Source of the DNA: Margaritifera margaritifera
Taxonomy: Eukaryota > Mollusca > Bivalvia > Unionida > Margaritiferidae
Assembly (NCBI GenBank): GCA_029931535.1
Contig: JAQPZY010001686.1
Coordinates: 9,707,001-9,771,000 of the forward strand
Length of the DNA stretch: 64,000 nt
Reading direction: 5' to 3'
The position numbers were made by a program, and so were the translations under genes. Positions 37,701-52,900 of this stretch are shown here, piece after piece. The number at the start of each line of letters is the position of its first letter. The first letter of the stretch is position 1. Below the pieces are notes generated by a model, which made no database searches, was not told the origin of the DNA, and saw only the letters and a program-made list of their open reading frames with translations.

Positions 37701-40700
37701 AACTGGCCTGCACTGTATTTTGTATTGGCCAGTGCTGTATATTGTATGTCCCAAGCATCCAGTTGAAAAAATTGTCCATGCTACTTTGTCATGTACGGGA
37801 TTTGTGGTGTAGATGGATGTACACAAAGATGAATTATCATCTTTGTACTCTGTTAATTCATCATATTTCACATGTAAAATTACAATTTGTTCCAAGGCAA
37901 AATGTATTTGTTTCAAATTTAAATAAACTCATGATCTCTGCTGTCTGCTAAATTCTCCAAAAATGTTATCCTTTTTAAAACTGTGTGATTTACATTACCT
38001 TTGACTGAGACTTGAATATGGGGGTCAATGTACTGTGTGGCATCCTTCAGTCCAATCTTCTCTATCCGAATGGTTAGCACTGACTTCCCACCAAAGTGAA
38101 TTGGCTTAGGCAACAGACTCCCTTTCACTGAAAACAGAAAGTAATACATGTATAATTCATTATGATGTAATGGATGACTGATTTACTGTGTGATGATGTA
38201 GATATAAGTATGACTTTTTATGTAGCTTTTTTTCAAAATGTCAGCAAGCCAAAAATGTAATTCACAAATTATAGTTCTCCCTTCAAGTAATGTATGTCCA
38301 TGTATCATTCAAACCCTAACATATGCTGATACCTATGAACCACCAACCAATACTATTAATGGCAAAGGTGTAAGCATCACATGATTTACAGGCACACTGG
38401 CAGATTGACGGAGTTTAAGGCCTAATGTCTATTACCTATCTGACTGTCACTATACATCATATACAAATTCAAATCATCATACCTTACACAGTTTTCAACC
38501 ACTATATATCATATACAAATTCAAATCGTCATACCTGACACAGTTTTCAACCATTTTCATGATATTTTCAGTATGCACTAAAAACTTAACACTAATTCAC
38601 ACTGGATAAATGTCAACATCAAATGCTTTGATTTTATATGATGTGGTTATGTCTTCTTTGGTGATAGGGCAATTATTGCTCCCTCTTTATAGTGCTGTTC
38701 ATGGGAGCCATAAAAGTAATGCACATTATATGTGAGGGAGCCTTATACTGAGGATGTTCCAACAGGGCTTTGTCTTATTAGTGCATAAAAACACAAAATA
38801 GGGTATTTTAATGATGTGAAAATACATTTTAATTGGTTTTCATTAGCCATGAGCTAAAATAAAATGAATTTAAGTAGTAATGATAAAACAATTCAAACAA
38901 TTTAATGGGATCCATCATCTTATATAAACATGATAAGAGAGGCAGCAGCATGCTGAACGATGAACCACTGTATTAACTGGAGGCAAATTGTTTTAGAGTT
39001 ACCTCTCTTTGTGAGTGATAACAGCACAAAAACAATTAAATTGCTCTTCAACTAAGCACATTTTGTGCTCAAATTTTTAGAAAGCAATTACTGCTTATAT
39101 TAACAGTTATCTTTTATTTACACAGTTTACTGTAAAATATCTCCAAATTTGTTGCCAATGTCTGATGATGGGAAATAAGTGGAATTATAATTCCATTTAT
39201 ATGACTTAAAGAAGGAAATGATAGATTTTGTTCTACTGAAATGGACATAACTCTTGACAAAAATGTTCATAAGAACCATAACTCTTGTAATAGGAAAATC
39301 ACTTACTGGTTGTGTTACCGCCGTATCAAGGTTATGTACATTATTAAAGTTGAAATGTCTCACCAAATTTCGAAATCTAGCCATCATTTTATTTTACTAA
39401 AGCTGAATAAAAATTGGTGATTTATCATAAAACTGAAAAACAGTGTATTACATGTCCCCAAGACATTTATTGGTCACATTTTAGTGGACTCAGCTTTTTG
39501 CTTATCACCATGTTAGACCTATACTACAACATAATAAAAAAAAACACAACTTCTCTCAAGTATTGGTAGCAAAAGAAAGTTAAAAGAATGTAAGAGACAC
39601 CAATTAACCATTCAAGATTTAAAATTTAAGTCATATTCTATAGTTTGAGATCTCTTGCCACAATCAGGTACATGTATATTTCTTCTTTAGAATTACTGGT
39701 AGGTAGTTTGTAGCTGTTTAATTGATCTCCTTGGTAAACCTTGATGCTAAGAAGTGTTCAAGCAATTAAAAAATTAAATAGCAACCAAATTCTTTAAATA
39801 TATGATTTCAAAATATGTTATTACATTCTTATTTAACTCCACTATATACCTCTTTCTCTTTGTTCCTCTCCTTCATTTTCATAAAATCTGGAAGATAAAA
39901 CAAATACTTTTTGAAACTCTTGGAAATATGTTATAAATCAACAATACAGCCAGAGCTATTTATACCAACAACTCAGGGGTCCATCTTAAAGTGTGTTTTT
40001 TTATGAACAATGGTCTTTATATACAGGAAGAACATGTATTGATTTTTGTATAATTGGGACCCATCCTTTATACACAGGTGCTCCATAATGCAGAAGGGAT
40101 TGCTATAGCAGGTTTGACAACTTATTTGAATCCCTCTCAATCTTCAAGACAAAGATTACAGTAGTTGATATATATGAAACGGTGTCTTAAATGCAATAAA
40201 GTATGGTTACAGTATCATATCAATACACCTATTAAATTCAGTGCATCTGACACCCATAAAAACATGTTGAAACAGTAACAATTAACCCTGCAAGAAGCTA
40301 GTTTCCTATAAGCAATAGACCTAGGAAGGGTGCACAAAATGAGTTAGACTGGGATTTTGTAATGTTAAAGAAAATAAAGATTACAGCTGTGTCTCCTGTG
40401 CTTTGATATTGTTAAAAACTATATTTTTGTCTTTTTATAAATCTTGTATTATGGGTAGAAACATTTTAGAACCTTAGTTATTACATTGTCTCCTTATGCT
40501 CTCCTGTTTTGGGACATATCTGATCACAAATGTGAAAACACATATAATTTTTGGATTAGAAATTTATTTATTTCTCATAAAGAGTCCCTCCAATTCCAAA
40601 TTTCTATCAGTTTACATATATTTAGATGAACAAATTCATACTACTGCGAATGACTTGACTTCATGCAATATTTCCTAAATCAACTGCAATCAGTTTCAAT

Positions 40701-43700
40701 TCATGTCATTCTGAGTTAAATTGGATCATGCTGAATGAGATGTTCAGCCGGGTGACCAGAGACTTTGCCAATGAGATGTTCAACAGGGTGATCAAGGGAC
40801 TTTGCCAATGAGATGTTCAACTGGGTGAGTAGGGACTTTGCCAATGAGATGTTCAACAGGGTAATCAGGGACTTTGCCAATGAGATGTTCAATAGGGGGG
40901 TCAGGAACTTTGCCAATGAGATGTTCAGCAGGGTGATCAGGGACTTTGCCAATGAGATATTCAGTAGGGTGATCAGGAACTTAGCCAATGAGATGTTCAG
41001 CAGGGTGACCACAGAGCCTTTGCCAATGAGATGTTCAGCAGGGCTACCATAGATACTCTGCCAATGTGATGTTCAGCTGGATGACAACAGAGACTTTTCC
41101 AAAAATACTTACTTGTATTTGCAGTTAAGGAATAAAATCAGCATTTAGTGGCAATCGCTAAGCAGTGATCTAGCTAGACAGAAATAGAGGGGCATTCCCC
41201 TTCCTGTGCCTTCAGTGTCCTGCCCTCTGCCCCAGCACCCTTGTAGCCCCTCTCTCCCAGATCACTAAAACACCTACTTAAATCTGTGTCATTTTCTATT
41301 TATTCCATTTATTTTTTCTGTTTAGTTAAAGTAGGATAAACTTATAAATGTGCTTTTGTCTGTTTCTATTTCCAAAAGATTAATGCTAAATTTCATTATT
41401 GGCATTGTCTTTTTATCATAAAAGATGTCCTTCATTACAAAAAGTGCTCCTTCTTTCAACAAAAGTAACTCTTTTGCTAAAAATGCTCCTCTTCCCATCC
41501 ATGCTGTAATAAATTCCTTGCTGGAACACTGCTAAGTAAATTAGCAGAAGTAACAAAAAAACTGAGATTTATATCATTTTCATGGTAGTTTTCTGAAACC
41601 ACCCTGTGTTTAAAAGTCGTCTATGTAGGCACTAGTAGGGCATGGTTGACTGGAGATTACTAACCAATGGGTCTCACTGACCTGGACCTGTGGTCAAGGT
41701 ATGCCATCTTGAACTAAACTTAAGGTACAGAAATCATTATTTTCTTCGCATAATTGTGACCTCTGACCTTTAGACCCCAGAATATATAGGTTTCTTACTC
41801 TAAGTGCAATCCATCCACAAAGTGAAGTGAATCCAGGTCTGTTATGTGGAACTAATGTTATTGTGCAGAAACCATTTTTCTTCTCTCAGTTACAGTGACT
41901 GACCTTTGACCTTTTCACCACATATCCAATAGGCTTCTTCCTTACCCCAAGTGCAAGTCATCCACAAAGTTTGGTTATGGTCTGTGATGTACAACTAATG
42001 TTATTATGCAGAAACCACTTTTCTTTTTGCAGTCACAGCAACCTTGATCTTTAATCTTTTGACCCCAAAATAAATAGTGTTCTTCCTTACCCTAAGTGCA
42101 AGCCATCCACAAAGTTTGGTAACTGTAGATGGTGAAGAACTTAAGTTACTGTGCAGATATGAAATGGGTCACAGATAGACAGATGGACAACATCATAACA
42201 TAATATGCTCTGTCTTATGGTGGGCATATAAAATTAACAAAATATGCATCAGTTTCTTATACACCTGTTGTCAGGATAGCTGCCCAGTCATGCATATGGC
42301 CTGTTTAAAAGCTACATTCACTTCAAAAGAATTTTTAAAAAACATTTCTGAAAGAAACATTGTTTCCAGCTACCCATGCATTTTCCCAGTTAGCATGACA
42401 CACAGACAGAATTATCACAGATAGATATTGATTGCTCACTTACTACATGTAGTATAGTTTGGAAATGAATTCACAGAGAAAACCGAACAAAGTTGCAGTA
42501 GTCAACCATACTACTTGTAATGCAGTCTGAGAAGAAAAAAAAGTTTATATGTAATTCTAATAAATAAATAAATAAATAAATACAGTAAAGATTGTTTATA
42601 ATGTTTCACAGGGGACTGTGAGTTTTAGAACGTTATAACCAAGAAACGCTATATCAAATTCATAAAAAAAAATTCTTCTTAAAAATGTTTATATACTTGT
42701 ACATGTCGATGAGGTTGGACATACATGTAGCAAACAATTTAAACTGGTATGATTACTGTCAGAACTCGTCTGTAATGGTAATACAATTTTCAAACATCAT
42801 ACATTTGTATAAATATATGTTATCATGATTAACAAAAAAGAAAATGAAAAACCAATAAATGTTACCATCCGAAGAAAGTGTCAACATCAATTTACATATA
42901 CCAGCTGGTGAATTATAAAAATCCCTTTTCTGCGAAATTCATCTTTGTTCAATAACTTGGTTGCTTCCTGGCAATCTCTAATTTCACAAACAAGATCCTC
43001 ATTGTAAAATAAATTCACATTTCAATTGTTGGTATCACAGGTGTGACAGTGTCACTATCAGAATCAATATCATTGCTTCCTGGCGAGCTCTAATTTCACA
43101 AACAAGTTCCTAATGGTACAACAAATTTACATTTCAATTGTTGGTATCACAGGTGTGACAGTGTCACTATCACAATCAACATAATCCAAAAAATCAACAT
43201 CATTGTTACCAGACCAAAGTAGGCGTCAGGCACCACAGCAAGGGGAACATCATTATTCATCACTATCACTGGTAACGACATCTGTCTGCTCACTAAACTC
43301 TGCCTTAACAAAAACAGTTTGCAACACAATATGTGGAAATATCTTGCCATGCAATGATAAATCATATTGATTGCAGACAGTTCATTTTTTTCATGCTCAT
43401 TTTTTTTGGTCAAGGCTCATGAGGTATCTTTGGATTCCTACTTTGACTTCTATTCCTACTTTGACTACTTTGACTTCTATTCCTACTTTGACTACTTTGA
43501 CTTCTATTCCTACTTTGACTACTTTGACTTCTATTCCTACTTTGACTACTATTCCTACTTTGACTACTTTGACTTCTATTCCTACTTTGACTTCTATTCC
43601 TACTTTGACTACTTTGACTTCTATTCCTACTTTGACTACTTTGACTTCTATTCCTACTTTGACTACTATTCCTACTTTGACTACTTTGACTTCTATTCCT

Positions 43701-46700
43701 ACTTTGACTACTTTGACTTCTATTCCTACTTTGACTACTTTGACTTCTATTCCTACTTTGACTACTTTGACTTCTATTCCTACTTTGACTACTTTGACTT
43801 CTATTCCTACTTTGACTTCTATTCCTACTTTGACTACTTTGACTTCTATTCCTACTTTGACTTCTATTCCTACTTTGACTTCTATTCCTACTTTGACTAC
43901 TTTGACTTCTATTCCTACTTTGACTACTTTGACTTCTATTCCTACTTTGACTACTTTGACTTCTATTCCTACTTTGACTACTTTGACTTCTATTCCTACT
44001 TTGACTTCTATTCCTACTTTGACTACTTTGACTTCTATTCCTACTTTGACTTCTATTCCTACTTTGACTTCTATTCCTACTTTGACTACTTTGACTTCTA
44101 TTCCTACTTTGACTACTTTGACTTCTATTCCTACTTTGACTACTTTGACTTCTATTCCTACTTTGACTACTTTGACTTCTATTCCTACTTTGACTACTTT
44201 GACTTCTATTCCTACTTTGACTACTTTGACTTCTATTCCTACTTTGACTACTTTCACTTCTATTCCTACTTTGACTACTTTCACTTCTATTCCTACTTTG
44301 ACTACTTTCACTTCTATTCCTCATATTTTTTATTTGTAGTTTTGTCTAAAGAGACATTTTTTATTTTCTGACCGGCAAAATTTTATCCATTTTCACAACA
44401 GTCAGCATTCAAAATGAACACCAGAGTGATTTACTTCAAGCTGTACTCAATTAGTTAACATAGAACGATAGCTAAAGGATATTTCTAAATTATTTAGTAA
44501 AAAAAATACAAAACAAAAACATTTCTTTTCAGTCTTTAATTGCATTGAACGAGCATCACATGATTCTAAAGTACCGATTATGAATAAGGTGTGATTATCA
44601 TGCCTTTGTTACCGGATGTCTTTGTTAGACCTTTGTTATTTACTGATTATGCCTTTGTTATTTAAATGACTGCCATTGTTTATCTGGCTTCAGCACATCA
44701 GGTGATAAAAACGTTATAATTGAACTAATTTTCTCAGGCGGACTACACAAATCAAACACTTTAACTAATTAAACATTGTAACAAAGGAATGTTATAACAA
44801 AGCCTTTGGAATACATATTTATTAGGAATTTGTCTAAGGAAATTAAAGTGAAATGTTCTAACAGAGAAAGCATTGTATCCAAGAATGTAATAAACAATCT
44901 TTACTGTAAATAAACAAATAAACAAATAAAAAAAATGAGTAATTAAATAAAATAATAAATGAAGTGATTTTTTGTTTTTCAAGGTATGAATTATCATAAA
45001 ACATAAGTTTCAAGTGTAGATTCTCTCTCTCTGTCATTCCTGATCCAATGCAGTATTTGCTTATACTCTATAACAACATTTAAAAAAAAAAACTAAAGTG
45101 ACTATTTTTGCATAAATACAATTTAAGTGTAGGTTAGAGTTTTGGAGTTCATAATGCCTGATTCATTAACAAAGTCTGTGTTGAGTGACTGCTTTTAGCT
45201 CTTTTAAGTGTTTTGTGAGCAGGAGGTAAACCTGTCAGGGAAACACATCAGATAAATGGAAACAATGTTCCTTTTAGAGGCAGTTTTCTTCTGAAGTGAG
45301 TGTAGTTTCTAAATGGGGTGTTTACATGACTGGGCAGCTATCCTGAGAACAAGTGTTCCCTAACTGCAGCTGCTTTGAGCCAAAACAAAATTTCACTTTT
45401 TTCAAATTCTTCATCGCAATAAAATAATAAAGTGCACTGGAATCAATGTGCAGACTTTCCTATTTTATTAACAAGTTTGAAAAGGAAAATATAAGTTGAA
45501 TATACAACTATTCATTGAAAATCTATACATTTATTGTATGGTTTGAAATAAATGTCACCACTTTGTCTGGTTTATAATAAATCTCAACCTCTCATTGCTA
45601 ATGGCTTCTTGGACCTTCATTAATATGAGATGTTTAAGGTCCCTATGTGTAAATTCTGATAACAAATCTAGTACTGTAAGTAGGAGTTGGAGCCTTTGCA
45701 AGAAATCTGAATCAAAAGTTAGACAGACAATGAGTGATGAATGAAATATAAAGGGATATGTCTTAGCTTGTTTGCAATATTTGTCACAGGTTAAACATTT
45801 GTACAATAAAACTATTCTCAGTAGAACAATCAATTGATATGAAACATTTTGTCCTTTGTAGGCAGGTGCCGTATGTATTAAGGAATCTCCTGATGTATCT
45901 TTTGACATATCCTCTGTGAAAACATGTTTGTTCTTTTACACTAATCTACATTTAAACCTTGTAAATAAGGCCATTCATGTGACTTGAGAAAAGTGGTCTT
46001 ATTAATGGGTGGTATTAGTAAAGTACTCCCTTGTTACAACACTGTTAATGGGAGTCAGAGAGTATACCTCCTTATTTTGAGACTGCATTATAATGACGTA
46101 CATGATGCATATAATTTTACTACCATTTAATGAAATGGGATCCATTACCATACCTGCCTTATAATGAAGTACATGATACATATAATTTTACTACCATTTA
46201 ATGAAATGGGATCCATTACCATACCTGCCTTATAACAGGAACCTTGTTATAATGATGGGCCTTATAGTGAGGGAATGCTGTATTGAGGTCCACTGAACAC
46301 TGTCCCAAAAATCTGGTTATTTGAATTTTTTTATCATTGTAGTGGGATGGTCTTAAACATACTGTAATTAATTCCAAAAGCAATTTTCATACAAAGAGAC
46401 ATCTGTGATGAAATGATTCAAAATGTTTCTACAGGAAACAAGGGAAAGTGTGCACAAAAAGACTCTCTCAAAGGAAAGTTTACATTGCCTAATTTTTCAT
46501 ATGGTACAGTATCCTTAATATGTTGTACAAACAGAATTTTGGTACTAAACTTAGAGTCCTCTGTCCATGTTAGACAGGTGTCTTATATACAAAGAACAGT
46601 TATAGATGGTGTTCAAAATAAACTTTCAGAACCTGCTGAATTTTGGGGCCAGCAACTACTGGTGCAAATAGTGAAATTCCTTAAAAAAAGTTGCTGGTCC

Positions 46701-49700
46701 ATTATAAAAATTGCTGTTTTCAGGCCACCAGGCAGTCAACAATTTCAAATGCCGATTACAGAATTATTCTGAACTGGGGTTTCTGAAAGTATCTTGCATA
46801 AATAGGTGTCTTTTATATAGAGGTGCCCTGCTGATTGCACTTTAATGCATAATATTCATCATATCCATTACTGGTTGGTGGGAGCTGTCTGTGCCTGAAG
46901 CTGGGCTGCTACTACATCAACAGGGAAGTCCTTAGACCTTGTATTCAGTAACTTCTTGAACGCTGTAATACAACACAGTATCCTGGATATCACATGTACA
47001 AAATTTAGCTACACAATAAATTATAATTAACCCACTTTACAACAAAACCTTAGGAAGCAAGTAGAAATAGTTCTTAAAATAGTACTTTGCTAAATAAACA
47101 GAAAAAAAAATAGATTATATAATCAGTAAGATTTCAATTAGTACTTTGTTATATTGCTCAATCCAAGTCATTATGCAACTAGGTGTTACTGTGTTCAATC
47201 ATTATGTATAAATTACATGCACTGGATTTATGTAAAACACACAGTTGTATATTCCATTAATACTTAAAGTGGATTAGATTTTTTATGATTCTCTTATATG
47301 ATGTATTCATGAAATCTAAAAATCAGACTCAGCCTAGAAGGAAGATAAAAACATTTTTCCTTTTAAAATACTTATTTTCAATGAATCATTCATACAAAAA
47401 CATCAACTATAAGTTATAACTGGGTATACAGGAATCACTTAAAACAATCTGGACTGTGTATCTTGTTTTATTACAGTGCTGAGATATCAAGCCTTCAAAC
47501 TTTGTAAGAAAGAAACTTTAATTCAAAATCTCAAAGTCATATATGATTCATAATTTAGAGTTTACAAATGTATTGAAACAGAGATTGCCAGTTGAAGAAC
47601 CAAAGTTCAGAAAATATTTCAATAGTTTTTTTATTCTGACTTCATGCTTCCAAATCCTGCAGAATGCTAGTGCAGAGATTTAACCTCTATATGCCCCCAT
47701 ACAAAATAGCAGGGGTTGTTTTTCATTCCCAATCACTTGGGACTTTGGGCTCATTTTAGTTCCCAAATGAGTTAAAATGTCCCTATTTGTAATCTGAACC
47801 AAGTACACCTAGAGACATCTGAAGTTTAATTCAAGCATTTCCATCACTTTCCCTTGGTTAACCAAACTATTCTTGATACACAGAATTATAAAAAGGGCCA
47901 TTAACCCACACTGCTTGTTCCATAAAAAACACCAGTATGATGAGGAGAAAAACTCAGTACAGAAATCAATTTAACAAGAGTCCCTTGAAGGGACTGATGC
48001 TCTGCTGATAATAGAATTTCTAGGAATGCAAGATAAGTACATTTCTTCTGTCCTTTTATTCTCTGTAACTGCTGATGGACAGAAAATAACCGAACTTGTA
48101 TTGCAGACACATGCTAAGTTTGGATAAGTCTACAATTAATATTTTTGGGAAAAATAAAATTAAGTTTTTTTAAGTGTATTCTTCTAAGATATCCACAAAC
48201 TTTGTTTGATAAAAATGTATTTATACCTGTTTGTGTTATCATGCTTACAAGCCAGAACAGCTAAAACCCTGAGTCAAGACCTTTTTAACGTTAAAAATCA
48301 ATATCAGAATGCTGACTATCAACTTGTTCTTTGGAATGTAGGTAAATACAAAGTCCGATAAAAATTCACTTGTATATGTACATGTCACTGTCTTCATAAG
48401 CCAGTGAAGTACAAAAATTTAAGCAATGATCTCTGACTTGACCCCAAAGGTCAATTAGGTCTTGTTTTCAAAATTTCTTCACAAAAGTGTGGATATGTTG
48501 GTGGTCAGGTCTTCACAATTTTCATTCAGAACCAATTAAATATTGCAAGAAGTGCTTTAGTGAAAAGCCCATGTCAATGCCACCATTTAGGCAAGAAGAG
48601 AATTGATAACGAGATTTTCTAGATGGTCACTATAATGCCATATTGGAAGTCAAATGAGCATGATTCTCATTCAGAACCAGCTACATATTCCTATAGTGTT
48701 GTAGTCAAAACCTCATGCTGAAAAACCATCTGTTCAGCAGAAGTAGCCATATAAAGATATTCAGGATGGCTCTCAATGCAGCCAGTTTAGAAGTTAGATC
48801 AGTATCAGTTTTTAATACAGGGACAACTATATATTGCATGAAAGAAGCATTTTTTACAAAAATATTGGTATGGACATTCATTCTGGAGAATTAACTGTTA
48901 CAAGAGTTTTCAAATTTTGGGAAGCCACATTGGCATCATGTTCATTTAGGACCAACTACAAATAGTGAGAAGTGTTTTAGTGAAAACCCCATGTCAATAC
49001 AATCAATACTTCAATACAAGTAGTGATAACAATATGGGCACAATTGATCAGCAAAATACCATATGAAGTGTTTTAGTACAAACCCCATGCTGCTATGATG
49101 ACAAATACAAGAGAAGTAGTGATAACAAGATTTTCAAAATAGACACCATGGCCATGAAACTGGAGGTCTGATTAGCACCACTTTCATTTAGAACCAAGTA
49201 TACATCATAAGAAGTCTTTCAGTGAAAACCCCATGTTGATACAACTATGCAGAAGGAGTAGCATTAACAAAATTTTCAAGATTGCTGCCATGGTGGCCAT
49301 GTTGTATGGCAGATCAGCTCCATTTCATTCAGGACCAACTAGACATCATAAGAAGTCTTTCAGAAGGAATAGTGATAACAAGTCTTTCAAGCTGGCCACC
49401 ATGACAGCAATATTGGATTTAAGATCAGCACCATTTTCATATATGTCCAACAAAACATAATAAGTAGTCTTTCAGTGAAGAAACCCATGTTGATACAACC
49501 ATCCATTCAGTAGGAGTAGCGATAAGAAGATTTTCAAAATGGATGCTGTGGCAGCCATATTGAATGTCAGATCGGCACTACTTTCATTCAGGACCAACTA
49601 GACATCATAAGAAGTATTTTAGTGAAACCCCCATGTCAATATCTGTCCACTGTGACAATGTAAAATCTATAAGAATGTCACATACCAATGCCAGTAAGTT

Positions 49701-49954
49701 AAGCAAAGCTATCATAGTTACATAATTACCCACTTTTACAAAGCCTTTGTAACAAGCATTTAGATTGGTTAAAATTGCATCACATGATGCATAAAACGTG
49801 AAGTTATTAGTTCATAACACTAGAAAGGAACTAGTTATGTATTCATGCATCATTCTTGTGTGCTTTGACAATATTTGTAAACCGTGTTTAAAATATAGTT
49901 CCGTTATTTATTGCTTGAGATTTGTTATTATTATTATTATTATTATAATTATTA

Positions 49955-49995
<41 letters not shown>

Positions 49996-52900
49996 CCTAT
50001 TTGTAACTAAAAGAATTTAACTTTATATTTTACAGGATTCATGAAGTTGTAAGGCTTAACAAGAGGCCCAAGTGGGCCTAATATCACTCACTTGGCTTAC
50101 ATAACTTAAAAGGTGACTGACTTTTAATAAGCAGGCTTATGTAGTAGTATAAGAAGATATGCTATGTAAACTATTTTCCAAACTTTATGTCATATTGATT
50201 TTACCTATTTTACTATATCCTGAAGAATTTTTTTTTTCTAAAGATGAAGGCATAATTAATATGCACTGTCAGTGTTCTCCCCAGTGACTTATACCATGAC
50301 TGTCCCGATATGCTATAATTTCAGCCCTCTATGCTTTATACAAAATGCACCAGTGCCAATATGCTTTCGAGCTTCTCGCTAACCTTTAAAAATGAATCTG
50401 TTAAATAAACATCCTGTCACCTAATTCAAAGCACTATTACTCAAAGGTCACATGTTCTTACATCTTCTCACTATGTAATTAAGACAATCTAGGATAATTA
50501 CTCACACTCACTTAGCTGTTATCTTTTGTACCTGCCTTAGCCTGCCTGCCAGTGCTTGAATTTTAATGGTGGTTTTGTCTTGGTGCTGGCATAGTCATAT
50601 GATCATCCAGGGATGATGGAGTCTACTGTTAGTGTGTGTGATATATATTTCAGTCTTTTCCACTATCAGCTCAAAAAGTGTGACACATATTACTTTTAAG
50701 TTGGGGAGATTCTTAATGCTCATTGTAAAAAATGGACACACCACCTTAAAAAAAATGTAAAATTACCAAGCGCCCAGCTAACCCCATGTTGGCCTGGCTA
50801 TGAGGATCAGAGATAGGTGATTCAGATTCAGATAGTGGGCTTTCTCCAAAGAAAGATCAAAAGAAACCAAGCATAGGTTTCAGCTCTAAATGGAAGATTT
50901 CATATCCTTGTGTGGAAATCACTGGATGGGATGATAAGTATTCCATATTGCTTAATTCTGGTTTTAATCTACTAAGTTACAAATAGGTGGGGATATGGAG
51001 TTGGGAGGAGGGGAGATGGAAAGATGCCATACAATTAATAGGGCACTATTACTTGAAGATTTGTATCCACTTCTTTCAAGCTATGCACAAGAGCTGCCCT
51101 AGAGTGGTAACTGTGTCTACAACAGGTAAATAAAACACTTTAAACTTTTAAACAATATTTTAGCTCTCTGACATTGATTCAATGAAGGAATTAAACCATG
51201 ATAAACACATGGGTATATTGTTCCTAATGTAAAAGGATCTGTATTATATCTGTCATATTTATTTGAAAACATGTCACTGTCATGACTCTTGAAGAATTTG
51301 TCCTTGGTAATTCACTTAATTAGGATTCAGGTAGTTTTGTATCTTTTTCTACATCCATTACTGCATTTTTTGTTCCAGCTTTTTTTTTCAGACTGTGAAA
51401 GGTCATTTTCTACAATTAACAGGATCAAGTGTTTGTTAGGGAACAGGTTGTTGCAGAGGGTGCTCAATTGCCCTGTGACAATAAGCACCAAAAGGCTTTG
51501 CCTTCATGACTTTAATTTTAATGTGGCAGTGAAAATATATGGGGAAGTGAAGAAAGGAAGGGTATTGTATTATTATTAAATTCAAATGCTAACGAGTTTT
51601 GACATAAAATCATGTTATAGCTTAGGAAAATTAAAAAAATACTATGTAAAAATATGTCCTTCTTTTATATTTTATTGATATACATTTTTTACTTCTGTGA
51701 TGATTGTGAGTATTTTTTAAAACATTTTATCATGCACTTATCCTGCTGCTATAAACAATTTCTGGCGAGATCACTTATTGTTTCTTGCTTATAATTGAAG
51801 TTATCCAAGATGTTGATGATAAAAAAAAACAAAAACAACAGATCAAAAATATGGCTTCATGAGTGGTAAGAGGCCAAGTCAATCAGATGCAAGATCATCT
51901 CATTAATATGCATGAACCTCACCCATTATTTAAACAATCCAAGATCCTGATGACAGATCATATATTCCAAGTTTAATCAAAATCAGATCACAAATATGAC
52001 TAATTGATATTCATGGATTTTGTTCATTATTGAGCTCATCTGAGAGCTTAATGGTAAAAGCATATATTCCAAATTTGATCAGAAATATGGCCTCCAGAGT
52101 AGTAACAAGGTTGGCCAATCAGGTACAAGATCATCTCATTAATATGCATGGATCTTGCTCATCATCAAACACATCCAAGATTTTGATGATATAAACCCAT
52201 ATTCCAAGTTTTATTGAAACTGGATCAAAAATATGGACTCCAGAGTGGTAACAAGGTTGGCCAATCAGGTACAAGATTATCTCATTAATATGCATGGATC
52301 TTGCTCATTATCAAACTCATCCATGATTTTGATGATATAAACCCATATTCCAAGTTTTATTGAAATTGGATCAAAAATATGGACTCCAGAGTTGTAACGG
52401 GCAACTGTTGATGGACAGAAGGATGCATGACACACAAAGGATGATGGATGCAGGGTCATATCATAAGCTCTCTTGGGCTTATGGCCAGTTGAGCTAAAAA
52501 TCATTGATTCTACACTATACATAAATGGCCTTTGCTTTGCTATGGCTATTCATGCTGTGTTTAATTGAATTTAGAGCCTCACGACTTCATGAAATTCTAT
52601 AAAATATGATATTCTGTTCCTAAATGACAGGTAGAATAAAATTAGTGGTCATCAGATGAGACATTTATGACACATGTTAACTCAGTGCATAGATTTTACA
52701 TCTCATGAAACTGTTAATTTATATAAAATGCCATATAACTCAATGTATACATTTTTTATCTCATGACCACTAATATAACATTCTCTGTAAATTACATGTA
52801 CATCATACTTACTGGCTTCTATTTTCTTCAGATCATCAAGAGATATGCCCTCTATTGCAACCTGATGCTGAAATATGATGAATCAGTATAATTGCATTAC

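Larger units (their letters stand above)
42583..44906. mobile_element. pogo/Tigger-type element with a nested minisatellite
   Basis: Inverted ends CAGTAAAGATTGTTTAT (17 bp) are each bordered by TA (42581-42582, 44907-44908), inserted in an (AAAT)n tract. 'cgttataac' motifs lie near both ends. The minus strand at about 42950-43240 contains two eroded copies of an acidic stretch ([14 protein letters not shown], preceded by [11 protein letters not shown]), like the C-terminal tail of Tigger transposases. The array at 43437-44325 sits inside. Confidence 0.75.

Noticed and set aside
40716..41052. ORFs [12 protein letters not shown] and [12 protein letters not shown]
   Set aside because: Sense and antisense readings of the 36-bp minisatellite.
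43367..44371. Long ORFs of 304-334 codons on both strands ([31 protein letters not shown])
   Set aside because: All arise from one tandem repeat whose units are multiples of nine, so stops cannot appear. Several frames on both strands are equally open, and there is no start context or splice evidence.
45555..45908. Minus-strand ORF with [18 protein letters not shown], acceptor-like edge and nearby AATAAA, as an alternative aida 3' exon
   Set aside because: The phase from exon d selects another frame. The upstream half of the ORF is not protein-like and no family is recognised.
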